Assembly: GCA_004560375.1 (NCBI GenBank)
Contig: SFVC01000019.1
Location: forward strand, 1 to 64,000
Source of the DNA: a bacterium
GTDB lineage: Bacteria; Bacillota; Clostridia; Oscillospirales; Oscillospiraceae
Direction of reading: 5' to 3'
DNA length: 64,000 nucleotides
Shown: in pieces, positions 57,038 through 64,000 of the stretch
Layout: every line of letters begins with the position of its first letter
Position numbering within the stretch: the first letter of the stretch is position 1
Translations under genes and position numbers: made by a program
Notes under the pieces: generated by a model
Seen by the model: only the letters and a program-made list of their open reading frames with translations
Databases searched by the model: none
What the model was told of the DNA's origin: nothing

Positions 57038-57530
57038 CAAATTGGAATTTGGATGTGTGAATGATAAGCATGTGCGAATGGTGTGATTATAAAGAATACA
57101 AATGGCTGCTGCATAGATCATTACATTGGTCTGTTTATTTAGCAGATGTACAGGATTATGTAGGTAGATGTATTTTGGTGTTAAATAGACATTGTGGAAG
57201 TCTTTCAGAACTGGATATTTCTGAATGGATTGAATTGAAAACAATTATAGATAGATTAGAATATATCTACAAGGACATATTAGGAGCTGAATTAAGTAAT
57301 TGGAGTTGTTTATTGAATAACTTTTACAAAGAAGCAACACCAAATCCTCATTTGCATTTGCATGTGAGACCACGATATAAAAATGCAATATTAATTAACA
57401 ATCACTCATACATAGATACCGAATTTGCTCATCACTATGCTCTAAAAAAAGAGGTTCTATTACTTGATGATGATAAACAAACCTTGTATGCACTAATGAA
57501 GAAGCATTTTATTTTATAAATTCCAGTTTG
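57038..57530. repeat. Imperfect 13-bp inverted repeat flanking the HIT gene
   Basis: CAAATTGGAATTT (57038-57050) and AAATTCCAGTTTG (57518-57530) match in inverted orientation at 12 of 13 positions. They bracket the AT-rich HIT gene, the left copy at the GC-to-AT boundary and the right copy across the stop codon. No target-site duplication or transposase is visible. They may mark the ends of a small insertion, or be chance in AT-rich DNA. Confidence 0.5.
57061..57519 (+). CDS. HIT-family protein in an AT-rich island
   Basis: A 152-residue protein with the histidine-triad motif PHLHLHVRPRY near residues 98-108, as in HIT nucleotide hydrolases and transferases (Ap4A hydrolase, GalT-like). The upstream CEWCDYKEYKWLLHRSLHWS segment is unusual for classic HIT proteins but fits bacterial 'HIT domain' outliers. 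The DNA is strikingly AT-rich and uses A/T-ending codons, unlike every neighbour. It sits between ecfA1 and ecfA2, normally contiguous. Ribosome sites are weak for both possible ATG starts (57061, 57070). Horizontal acquisition is likely. Confidence 0.78.
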   Translation: MISMCEWCDYKEYKWLLHRSLHWSVYLADVQDYVGRCILVLNRHCGSLSELDISEWIELKTIIDRLEYIYKDILGAELSNWSCLLNNFYKEATPNPHLHLHVRPRYKNAILINNHSYIDTEFAHHYALKKEVLLLDDDKQTLYALMKKHFIL

Positions 57531-57571
57531 TGTGACTTATAGTACATCATCTCCATCCAAGGAGTTTCTAC

Positions 57572-58456
57572 ATGGGCGCTATTATCGAAACCAAACAACT
57601 CACCCACACCTACAGCCAGGGCACGCCCTTTGAGCACACCGCCCTGGACAGCGTGGACTTTTCCGCCCAGCCCGGGGAGTACCTGGCCATTATCGGCCGC
57701 ACCGGGTCGGGCAAATCCACTCTGATCCAGCACCTCAACGGCCTGCTGAAGCCCACCTCCGGCCAGGTGCTGTTCGACGGCGCGGACATCTGGGAGTCCA
57801 AGGAGCGCACCCGGCAGGTGCGGTGCCAGGTGGGGCTGGTGTTCCAGTACCCGGAGTACCAGCTCTTTGAGGAGACGGTGTATCAGGACATCGCCTTCGG
57901 CCCCAAGAACATGGGGCTGGATTCCGACGAGGTAGACCGCCGGGTCAAACAGTCCGCCCGCTTTGTGGGGCTGGAGCCGGGGGTGCTGGAGAAGTCCCCC
58001 TTCGACCTGTCCGGCGGGCAGAAGCGCCGGGTAGCCATCGCCGGGGTGATCGCCATGGAGCCCTCCGTGCTGGTGCTGGACGAGCCCACGGCGGGGCTGG
58101 ATCCCTCCGGCTCCGCCCGGATTCTGGACAACATCCGCACCTACCACGAGGAGAAAAACGCCTGCGTGATCCTGGTGTCCCACTCCATGGAAGAGGTGGC
58201 CCGGGAGGCGGGGCGGCTGGTGGTGATCCACCAGGGCGCCATCCCCTTCTCCGGCCCCCCGGAGGAGGTCTTTGCCCACGGGGACGAGCTGGAGGCCATG
58301 GGCCTGGGCGTGCCCGCCATGACGCGGGTGTTCGCCCGGCTGCGCGGTCTGGGGGTGGACGTGCCCCCGTCGGTGTACACCATCCCCCAGGCCCGGGAGG
58401 CGGTCTTGGCCGCCCTCCACCGGGGAGCCCGCAAAACCGAAGGGGGCGAAACCTGA
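57572..58456 (+). CDS. ecfA2: Energy-coupling factor ATPase EcfA2
   Basis: A 294-residue ABC ATPase, the second ATPase of the ECF module. Walker A GRTGSGKSTLIQHLNGL (about residues 39-55), LVFQYPEYQLFEETVYQDIA (the family's YPE Q-loop), signature FDLSGGQKRRVAIAG, Walker B VLVLDEPTAGLDP and switch LVSHSMEEV are present. Its stop overlaps the ecfT start by one base. An AAGGAG site precedes the ATG. Confidence 0.95.
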   Translation: MGAIIETKQLTHTYSQGTPFEHTALDSVDFSAQPGEYLAIIGRTGSGKSTLIQHLNGLLKPTSGQVLFDGADIWESKERTRQVRCQVGLVFQYPEYQLFEETVYQDIAFGPKNMGLDSDEVDRRVKQSARFVGLEPGVLEKSPFDLSGGQKRRVAIAGVIAMEPSVLVLDEPTAGLDPSGSARILDNIRTYHEEKNACVILVSHSMEEVAREAGRLVVIHQGAIPFSGPPEEVFAHGDELEAMGLGVPAMTRVFARLRGLGVDVPPSVYTIPQAREAVLAALHRGARKTEGGET

Positions 58457-59262
58457 TGGCGCTGCGCGATATCACCCTGGGCCAGTATTTCCCCGGCAAT
58501 TCCCCCATCCACCGCCTGGATCCCCGGGCCAAGCTCACCGCCCTGATCTGCTACATCGTGGCCCTGTTCCTGGCGGAGTGGCTGGTGACCTACGGCATCC
58601 TGCTGGCGGCGCTGGCGGTGGTGGTGAAGGTGTCCACCGTCAGCCTGAAGTCCCTGCTGCGGGGGATGAAGCCGGTGGTGTTCATCCTGGTGTTCACCGC
58701 CGTGCTGAATATCTTCTACACCCCCGGGGAGCCCCTGGTCTCCTTCTGGATCTTCACCATCACCCGGGAGGGCATCGTCCACGCCATCTTCATGGTGGTG
58801 CGGATCCTGATGCTCATCTCCTGCACCTTCCTGCTCACCTACACCACCTCCCCCCTGGCCCTCACCGACGGGCTGGAGAGCTTGATGGGGCCGCTGAAAA
58901 AGATCCGCGTGCCCGTCCACGAGCTGTCCATGATGATGTCCATCGCCCTGCGGTTCATCCCCACCCTCATCGAGGAGACGGACAAGATCATGTCCGCCCA
59001 GCGGGCAAGGGGCGCGGATTTCGACTCGGGCAGCCTGGTGCAGCGGGCCAAGGCCCTCATCCCCCTGCTGGTGCCGCTGTTCATCTCCGCCTTCCGGCGG
59101 GCGGACGAGCTGGCCACCGCCATGGAGTGCCGCTGCTACCACGGCGGCGAGGGCCGCACCCGGATGAAGCAGCTCCACTACCGTCCCGGCGACGTGGTAT
59201 TCATACTGGGATCGCTGGCATTGGCGGTTGCCGTGGGCGTTTTGGGCCACTTTGGCCTGTAA
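58456..59262 (+). CDS. ecfT: Energy-coupling factor transmembrane protein EcfT
   Basis: A 268-residue membrane scaffold that links the two ATPases to interchangeable substrate-binding S proteins. It has about five helices and the two coupling helices with ARG-type motifs: AQRARGADFDSGSLVQRAKA (about residues 182-201) is clear. N-terminal SPIHRLDPRAKL is canonical. It follows ecfA2 by overlap and precedes truA, the standard Firmicutes order. Confidence 0.95.
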   Translation: MALRDITLGQYFPGNSPIHRLDPRAKLTALICYIVALFLAEWLVTYGILLAALAVVVKVSTVSLKSLLRGMKPVVFILVFTAVLNIFYTPGEPLVSFWIFTITREGIVHAIFMVVRILMLISCTFLLTYTTSPLALTDGLESLMGPLKKIRVPVHELSMMMSIALRFIPTLIEETDKIMSAQRARGADFDSGSLVQRAKALIPLLVPLFISAFRRADELATAMECRCYHGGEGRTRMKQLHYRPGDVVFILGSLALAVAVGVLGHFGL

Positions 59263-59336
59263 CCCCAGCTTCAAGTTTTTTTCTTTCAAGAAAAAGAAGA
59301 AGGCCCTTGACCTTCAAACGAAAGGCGGCACCGCTA

Positions 59337-60092
59337 ATGGAACAGCGCAACATCGCCCTGCGGCTGAGCTACACCGGCACCGCCTACCACGGCTGGCAGG
59401 TGCAGAAGAACGCCGTCACCGTGGCGGAGGTGCTGGAAAAGGCGCTGGCCTCGGTGGTGGGCCATCCGGTGCGGGTCACCGGGGCGGGCCGCACCGACGC
59501 GGGCGTCCACGCCCAGGTGTACGTGGCCAACTTCCGCACCACCTCCGGCATCCCCGCCCAACGGCTTCCCCTGGCGGTGAACACCCGGCTGCCGGACGAT
59601 ATCTCCGTCTGCAAGGCCACGGTGGTGCCCGACGGCTTCAACGCCATCGGCTCCTGCCGGAAAAAGGAGTACACCTATAAAATCTACAACTCCCGCATCC
59701 GGGATCCCTTTTACGTGAACCGGGTGTGGTTCTACCCCAGGCTGCTGGACGAGACGATCATGGCGGAGGCGGCCCGGCAGCTTGTGGGCACCCACGACTT
59801 CGCCGCCGTCCGCAACGTGGGCACCGAGACCCTCACCACGGTGCGAACCGTCCACTACTTCGAGATCGAGCGCCACGGGGATCTCATCGACTGCCGGATG
59901 TGCGCCGACGGCTTCCTCTACAACATGGCCCGGGCCATGGTGGGCACCTGCATCTACGCCGCCGAGGGCAAGCTGGATCCGGCGGAGATCCCGGACATAC
60001 TGGCCTCCCGCAACCGCACCCTGGCGGGCCCCACCGCGCCGCCGGATGGGCTGTATATGACAAACCTGTGGTATGATGAGGACGTGCTGTGA
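59337..60092 (+). CDS. truA: tRNA pseudouridine synthase A
   Basis: A 251-residue enzyme that makes pseudouridine at positions 38-40 of tRNA anticodon arms. The catalytic Asp is in GAGRTDAGVHA (about residues 48-58); N-terminal LRLSYTGTAYHGWQVQ and C-terminal GPTAPPDGLYMTNLWY are canonical. The start at 59337 follows AAAGGCGG. A T-rich then A-rich hairpin (about 59275-59298), like the one at 12567, precedes it. Its stop overlaps the next gene (GTGA). Confidence 0.96.
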   Translation: MEQRNIALRLSYTGTAYHGWQVQKNAVTVAEVLEKALASVVGHPVRVTGAGRTDAGVHAQVYVANFRTTSGIPAQRLPLAVNTRLPDDISVCKATVVPDGFNAIGSCRKKEYTYKIYNSRIRDPFYVNRVWFYPRLLDETIMAEAARQLVGTHDFAAVRNVGTETLTTVRTVHYFEIERHGDLIDCRMCADGFLYNMARAMVGTCIYAAEGKLDPAEIPDILASRNRTLAGPTAPPDGLYMTNLWYDEDVL

Positions 60093-60535
60093 ACATTTTT
60101 GAGGTCAAGGACAACAAGAAGCGATACCTGCCCCTCCTCCTGCTGGGGGACGAGCAGGAGGACATGATCGACCGCTACCTGGAGCGTGGGACGATGTACG
60201 CCCTGGAGGAGGCCGGGGCCGTCCGGGCCGTGTGCGTGGTCACCGACGAGGGGGACGGCGCCCTGGAGCTGAAGAATCTGGCGGTGGCCCCGGACTGCCA
60301 GCGCCGGGGCTACGGGCGGCGGATGATAGAATTCCTGTGCGAGACTTACCAGGGGCGGTACGCCCGCCTGCTGGCGGGCACCGGGGACAGTCCCCTCACC
60401 CTCCCTTTCTATGAGGCCTGCGGCTTTTGCCGCTCCCACACGGCGGCCAACTTCTTTCTTGACAACTACGATCACCCCATCTTCGAGGGCGGCGTACAAC
60501 TCATCGATATGATCTACCTATCCAAGACACTGTGA
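60089..60535 (+). CDS. GNAT-family N-acetyltransferase
   Basis: A 148-residue GNAT enzyme. LKNLAVAPDCQRRGYGRRMIEFLCE (about residues 68-92) holds the acetyl-CoA loop, and LPFYEACGF follows. The GTG start shares four bases with the truA stop, so it is translationally coupled to truA. The substrate is unknown; homologues of this size are often annotated YesJ-like. Confidence 0.87.
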   Translation: MNIFEVKDNKKRYLPLLLLGDEQEDMIDRYLERGTMYALEEAGAVRAVCVVTDEGDGALELKNLAVAPDCQRRGYGRRMIEFLCETYQGRYARLLAGTGDSPLTLPFYEACGFCRSHTAANFFLDNYDHPIFEGGVQLIDMIYLSKTL

Positions 60536-60548
60536 CGGCGGGGGTTCT

Positions 60549-61727
60549 ATGGACGATCAAACCCAAAAACAGCAAAAAAAACCGGCCTCCCGGCTGTCCG
60601 GCTTTCTGGTGCGGCTCATCGCCACCCTGGTGGTGCTGGCGGTGGGGGTCTCCCTGGTGGTGCTGGTGGCCTTTCGGGATCAGCTCAACCTGGACAGCGT
60701 GAAGCGCTGGTTCCACTACCGCTCCCTCACCCGGAGCGACAGCGGCCAGGCGGAGTCCTTCCACTACGACGGCGACCTCAACTGCATCTTCGCCGCCCTG
60801 GACGGGGATCTGCTGGTGTGCTCCCAGAACGCCATCTCTCTGTACTCCGGCAGCGGCACCCGGTACATCAACCAGCAGGTCAGCATGGAACACCCCGTGG
60901 TTACCTCCAACGGCTCCCTGGCCGTGGTGTACGACGCGGGTGGCAGTTCCCTGTACATATTGGGCCAGCGATCCCTGGTGTGGTCGGCGGAGGATCTGGA
61001 GGGCATTCTGTCCGCCCGGCTCAACAAAAACGGCCAGCTGACGGTGGTCACCCAGGCGGGGGGCTACCGGGGCAAGGTGACGGTGTATAACGCCTCCTAT
61101 GAGCCGGTGATGAGCGTCAACCTCACCTCTGCCTTCGTGATGGACGCCGCCCTGTCCGACAACGGGCACACCCTGGCCACCCTCACTGCGGGCCAGCGGG
61201 ACGGCGTCTTTGCCACCGGGCTGGAGCTGTACGCCATGAACTACGCCAGCGGAAGCTATCAGTCAGATGTGTCCGCCTCCCTGGGGGGCGGCGTGGCCCT
61301 GGATCTGCGGCACACCGCCGGGGCGGTCTGGGTGCTCAGCGACCGGGGGCTCACCATCAGTGATCACGACGGAAACACCGTCACCGCGGACTGGCCGGAC
61401 AAATACCTGCGGCGCTACACCCTCAGCGGGGACGGCTTCGCCGCCGCCCTGCTGGGCAAGTACCGGGCGGGCAGCCAGACGGAGCTGTGGGTGGTGGATC
61501 AGGACGGATCCCGCCGCTCCCTGCCCCTCAACGAGCAGGTTATGTCCATCTCGGCGGCGGGGCGGTACGTGGCCGTCCTCACCGGCGACCGGCTGGATAT
61601 CTATACCCAGGAGCTGGAGCTGTACAGCTCCCTCAAGGGCACCAAGGGCGCCCGAACCGTCCTGCTGATGCCGGACGGCTCCGCCATCCTGATCTCGGCG
61701 GACAGCGCGGGCTTCTACGTTCCCTGA
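60549..61727 (+). CDS. DUF5711 family membrane-anchored beta-propeller-like protein
   Basis: A 392-residue protein with a positively charged N-terminus, one membrane helix (about residues 23-43) and a large outward domain made of repeated beta strands with WD40/PQQ-like spacing, for example GDLLVCSQNAISLYSGSG, NGSLAVVYDAGGSSLYILG and GDRLDIYTQELELYSSL. This matches DUF5711, common in gut Clostridia and of unknown function. It begins 13 bases after the acetyltransferase gene and lies 59 bases before cvpA. Confidence 0.8.
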   Translation: MDDQTQKQQKKPASRLSGFLVRLIATLVVLAVGVSLVVLVAFRDQLNLDSVKRWFHYRSLTRSDSGQAESFHYDGDLNCIFAALDGDLLVCSQNAISLYSGSGTRYINQQVSMEHPVVTSNGSLAVVYDAGGSSLYILGQRSLVWSAEDLEGILSARLNKNGQLTVVTQAGGYRGKVTVYNASYEPVMSVNLTSAFVMDAALSDNGHTLATLTAGQRDGVFATGLELYAMNYASGSYQSDVSASLGGGVALDLRHTAGAVWVLSDRGLTISDHDGNTVTADWPDKYLRRYTLSGDGFAAALLGKYRAGSQTELWVVDQDGSRRSLPLNEQVMSISAAGRYVAVLTGDRLDIYTQELELYSSLKGTKGARTVLLMPDGSAILISADSAGFYVP

Positions 61728-61786
61728 CGCCATCCAACCAGCTTCTCTCGGGGAGCCCCGCAGTTGTGCGGGAGAAGGAGGATTCT

Positions 61787-62476
61787 ATGACATTTCTGTT
61801 TGACGTAGCCATTATCGCCCTGCTGGCCTTCTTCGCGTGGCGCGGCGCCACCAAGGGACTGGTGCTGTCCCTGTGCGGGCTGGCGGCGGTGTTTGTGGCC
61901 TTTTTCGCCGCCCAGTTCGTCGCCGACAAGTTCTCCCCGCCTATGGCCGGCATCATCCGCCCCGTCATCACCCAGAGCTTTCAGAAGGTGGCCCCCCACC
62001 CCGTGATCACCGATGATGAGGAGGAAATCCCCGGCCCGGGCTACACCCTGGACGAGCTGTTCGCCTCCGTGGAGGAGAACGGCCTGTTTGAGGGCTTTTC
62101 CACCTTCCTGAAGGAGGGTGTGGAGCAGGACGCGGTGGAGGAGGAGCACTGGGCTACCCCGGCGGAGGCCCTGGCCAACTATCTGGCGGGGGGCATCGCC
62201 CGAGCCCTGCTGTTCGCCATCGTGTTCCTGGCGGTGCAGCTGGCCTGGTTCCTGGCCAGCCACGCCCTGGACATGGCCTTCAAGCTGCCCCTGCTGTCCG
62301 AGGTCAACCTGGCGGGCGGCCTGATCTTTGGGCTGGCCAAGGGGGCGCTGCTGACGATTGTGCTGGTATGGCTGGGCCAGCTGTGCGGGATCGTCCCCGT
62401 CCGGCCGGATACGCCGGTGCTGTCTCTGTTCACGGTGGATCGGCTGTGGGCGCTGCTGGGCGGGCTGCCCAATTGA
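61787..62476 (+). CDS. CvpA family membrane protein
   Basis: A 229-residue protein with four predicted helices and N-terminal FDVAIIALLAFFAWRGATKG, the CvpA pattern. An acidic insert (DDEEEIPGPGYTLDELFASV, about 79-98) separates helices 2 and 3, and the GLIFGLAKGALLTIVLVW helix near the C-terminus is conserved. CvpA was named for colicin V production, but most homologues are linked to envelope homeostasis. GAGAAGGAGG precedes the ATG at 61787; the longer open frame upstream is not supported. Confidence 0.85.
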   Translation: MTFLFDVAIIALLAFFAWRGATKGLVLSLCGLAAVFVAFFAAQFVADKFSPPMAGIIRPVITQSFQKVAPHPVITDDEEEIPGPGYTLDELFASVEENGLFEGFSTFLKEGVEQDAVEEEHWATPAEALANYLAGGIARALLFAIVFLAVQLAWFLASHALDMAFKLPLLSEVNLAGGLIFGLAKGALLTIVLVWLGQLCGIVPVRPDTPVLSLFTVDRLWALLGGLPN

Positions 62477-62629
62477 GCCCCCTGCCGGAAAACGCCGGGA
62501 TTTTCCCTGCCCCGCGGAAAATTACCACTCTAAAATTCATGACGTGTTCATATTTATCTGATATGGTACTGCCAAACTGCGAATTACCCGGGAAAATTTG
62601 AGATCTATTTCCCCGAAAGGAGCGATATC

Positions 62630-64000
62630 ATGCGGCCAACCATGTGCACCCGCTGCCAGAAAAACGTGGCGGTTGTCTTTATAACAAAAATCGAGGGCGG
62701 CGAGACGAAAAACGAGGGCCTGTGCCTCAAGTGTGCCCGGGAGCTGGGCATCAAGCCGGTGGATGATATGATGAAAAAGATGGGCATCTCCGACGAGGAT
62801 CTGGAGTCCATCTCCACCGAGATGATGTCCGCCTTCGGCGGCGCGGAGGAGCCGGAGGGCCTCACCCCCGCCGATGAGGGCAGCGGTGCCACCGGCGAGG
62901 AGGACGCAGAGGAGGACGAGGGCCGCACCGCCACCTTCCCCTTCCTCAGCAAGCTGTTCGGCGGCGGGTCGGACAGCGCCCCCGACCGGGATCCCATCCA
63001 GCGGGGCGGGGCCGCCAAGGAGGACAAGACCGCCGCCAAGAACGACCGGAGCCAGAGCCAGAAGCGGAAGTTTCTGGAGAACTACTGCATCTCCCTCACC
63101 CGGAAGGCCCAGGAGGGCAAGCTGGATCGGATTGTGGGCCGCTCCAACGAGATCGATCGCACCATCCAGATCCTGAACCGGCGGCAGAAGAATAACCCCT
63201 GCCTCATCGGCGACCCCGGCGTGGGCAAGACCGCCATCGCCGAGGGGCTGGCCCAGCGCATCTGCGACCGGGACGTGCCCTACAAGCTGCTGGACAAGGA
63301 GGTCTATCTGCTGGATCTCACCGCCCTGGTGGCGGGCACCCAGTTCCGGGGCCAGTTTGAGAGCCGGATGAAGGGGCTCATCGACGAGGTGAAGAAGCTG
63401 GGCAATATCATCCTGGTCATCGACGAGGTCCACTCCATTGTGGGCGCCGGGGACGCGGAGGGCTCCATGAACGCCGCCAACATCCTCAAGCCCGCCCTGA
63501 GCCGGGGGGAGATCCAGGTCATCGGGGCCACCACCCTCACCGAGTACCGCAAGTACATCGAGAAGGACTCCGCCCTGGAGCGCCGGTTCCAGCCGGTGAT
63601 CGTGGAGGAGCCCTCCATTGACGACTCGGTGGAGATCCTGAAGGGCATCGCCCCCTACTATGAGTCCTTCCACCACGTCACCATCAGCCCGGACATCTGC
63701 CGCCAGGCGGTCACCATGAGCGAGCGGTACATCACCGACCGCTACCTGCCGGACAAGGCCATCGACCTCATCGACGAGGCGGCCTCCGACGTGAACCTCC
63801 ACAACAAGGAGCTGGCCCGGATGGCCGCCATCGACAACGAGCTGGCCGACTACGCCAAAGAGATGGAGCTGGTGCTGGCCTCCACCGGGGGGCAGAACGA
63901 CCCCAAGCTCCAGGAGCTTCAGAAGCAGGAGCAGCGCATCAAGCGCCAGCGGGAGACCTTGGAGACCGCCGTGAGCCGGGACGACGAGGAGGCCCCCAAC
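62630..64000 (+). CDS. ClpC-like AAA+ ATPase with N-terminal zinc finger (3'-truncated by window)
   Basis: The first 457 codons of a Clp/HSP100 ATPase that continues past the window. The N-terminus is a C4 zinc finger (CTRC at residues 6-9, CLKC near 33-36) like that of McsA/UvrB-type adaptors, not the usual Clp N-repeat. An acidic, low-complexity linker follows (about 70-150), then AAA domain 1 with Walker A GDPGVGKTA (about 194-202), VIDEVHSIVGAG Walker B, and ATTLTEYRKYIEKDSALERRFQ. A coiled-coil middle region starts near residue 420. AAAGGAG precedes the ATG. It should unfold proteins for ClpP. Confidence 0.88.
   Translation, partial: MRPTMCTRCQKNVAVVFITKIEGGETKNEGLCLKCARELGIKPVDDMMKKMGISDEDLESISTEMMSAFGGAEEPEGLTPADEGSGATGEEDAEEDEGRTATFPFLSKLFGGGSDSAPDRDPIQRGGAAKEDKTAAKNDRSQSQKRKFLENYCISLTRKAQEGKLDRIVGRSNEIDRTIQILNRRQKNNPCLIGDPGVGKTAIAEGLAQRICDRDVPYKLLDKEVYLLDLTALVAGTQFRGQFESRMKGLIDEVKKLGNIILVIDEVHSIVGAGDAEGSMNAANILKPALSRGEIQVIGATTLTEYRKYIEKDSALERRFQPVIVEEPSIDDSVEILKGIAPYYESFHHVTISPDICRQAVTMSERYITDRYLPDKAIDLIDEAASDVNLHNKELARMAAIDNELADYAKEMELVLASTGGQNDPKLQELQKQEQRIKRQRETLETAVSRDDEEAPN

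Noticed and set aside
57033..57571. HIT island considered as an insertion sequence or phage remnant
   Set aside because: It has no transposase, integrase or phage gene and no target duplication; only a weak inverted repeat supports mobility.

Overview
The window comes from a GC-rich, spore-forming, anaerobic, Gram-positive gut-type bacterium. The best fit is the Oscillospiraceae (Flavonifractor / Lawsonibacter / Oscillibacter-like), though the genus is inference. The grounds are strongly GC-biased codon use, AGGAGG-type ribosome sites with many GTG starts, a large Gram-positive SRP RNA next to dnaX, an EcfA1-EcfA2-EcfT-TruA block, a CotF-like coat gene behind a sigma-G-like promoter, and a radical-type acyl-CoA dehydratase activator. 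I found no rRNA or tRNA gene, CRISPR array, transposase or integrase.

Layout. 1-1.7 kb: a tocopherol-cyclase-like protein and a Cu/Zn superoxide dismutase, less GC-rich than the rest. 1.7-9.1 kb: a leftward maltodextrin-type operon (binding protein, two permeases, LacI regulator, 4-alpha-glucanotransferase, GH13 enzyme) behind a promoter with a perfect LacI-type operator. 9.2-12.3 kb: MATE exporter, second LacI regulator and an acetyltransferase; the MATE promoter carries two tandem dyads. 12.7-18.1 kb: an acyl-CoA dehydratase activase operon in which the usual long protein is split around an acetyltransferase gene. 18.3-22.9 kb: asnB, two tandem cloverleaf-folding elements, a Gpi18-like membrane glycosyltransferase and exonuclease III. 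22.9-27.8 kb: leftward PepF-like peptidase, NUDIX, YbaB, DnaX and the SRP RNA. 28.0-30.9 kb: two alpha/beta-hydrolases followed by an ATP-grasp enzyme, function unknown. 31.0-31.4 kb: spore coat pair. 31.6-35.2 kb: response regulator, ABC exporter, a 20-residue membrane peptide and a histidine kinase.

35.4-37.9 kb: a P-type cation ATPase. 38.0-40.6 kb: guaA and two unknown genes. 40.8-42.9 kb: a DUF421/DUF4363 pair, small genes including one with 8-residue repeats, and nrdR. 43.1-47.2 kb: a ZIP transporter and a feo iron operon with three copies of one operator. 47.4-49.9 kb: tsaB-tsaE divergent from a rodA/ftsW-like gene whose leader holds 31 consecutive G. 50.0-54.4 kb: an SLH-domain surface protein, a repeat-rich structured stretch and a large EAL/PAS protein. 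54.7-62.5 kb: a rightward run with an RlmI-like methyltransferase, VanZ-like protein, EcfA1, an AT-rich HIT-family gene that breaks the ECF operon, EcfA2, EcfT, TruA, an acetyltransferase, a DUF5711 protein and CvpA. 62.6-64.0 kb: the start of a zinc-finger ClpC-like AAA+ protein that runs off the window.

Most genes are housekeeping or central metabolism. The least explained parts are the cloverleaf elements, the hydrolase/ATP-grasp cassette, the HIT island, the tiny genes in the two-component and nrdR regions, and the structured intergenic DNA around 51 kb.
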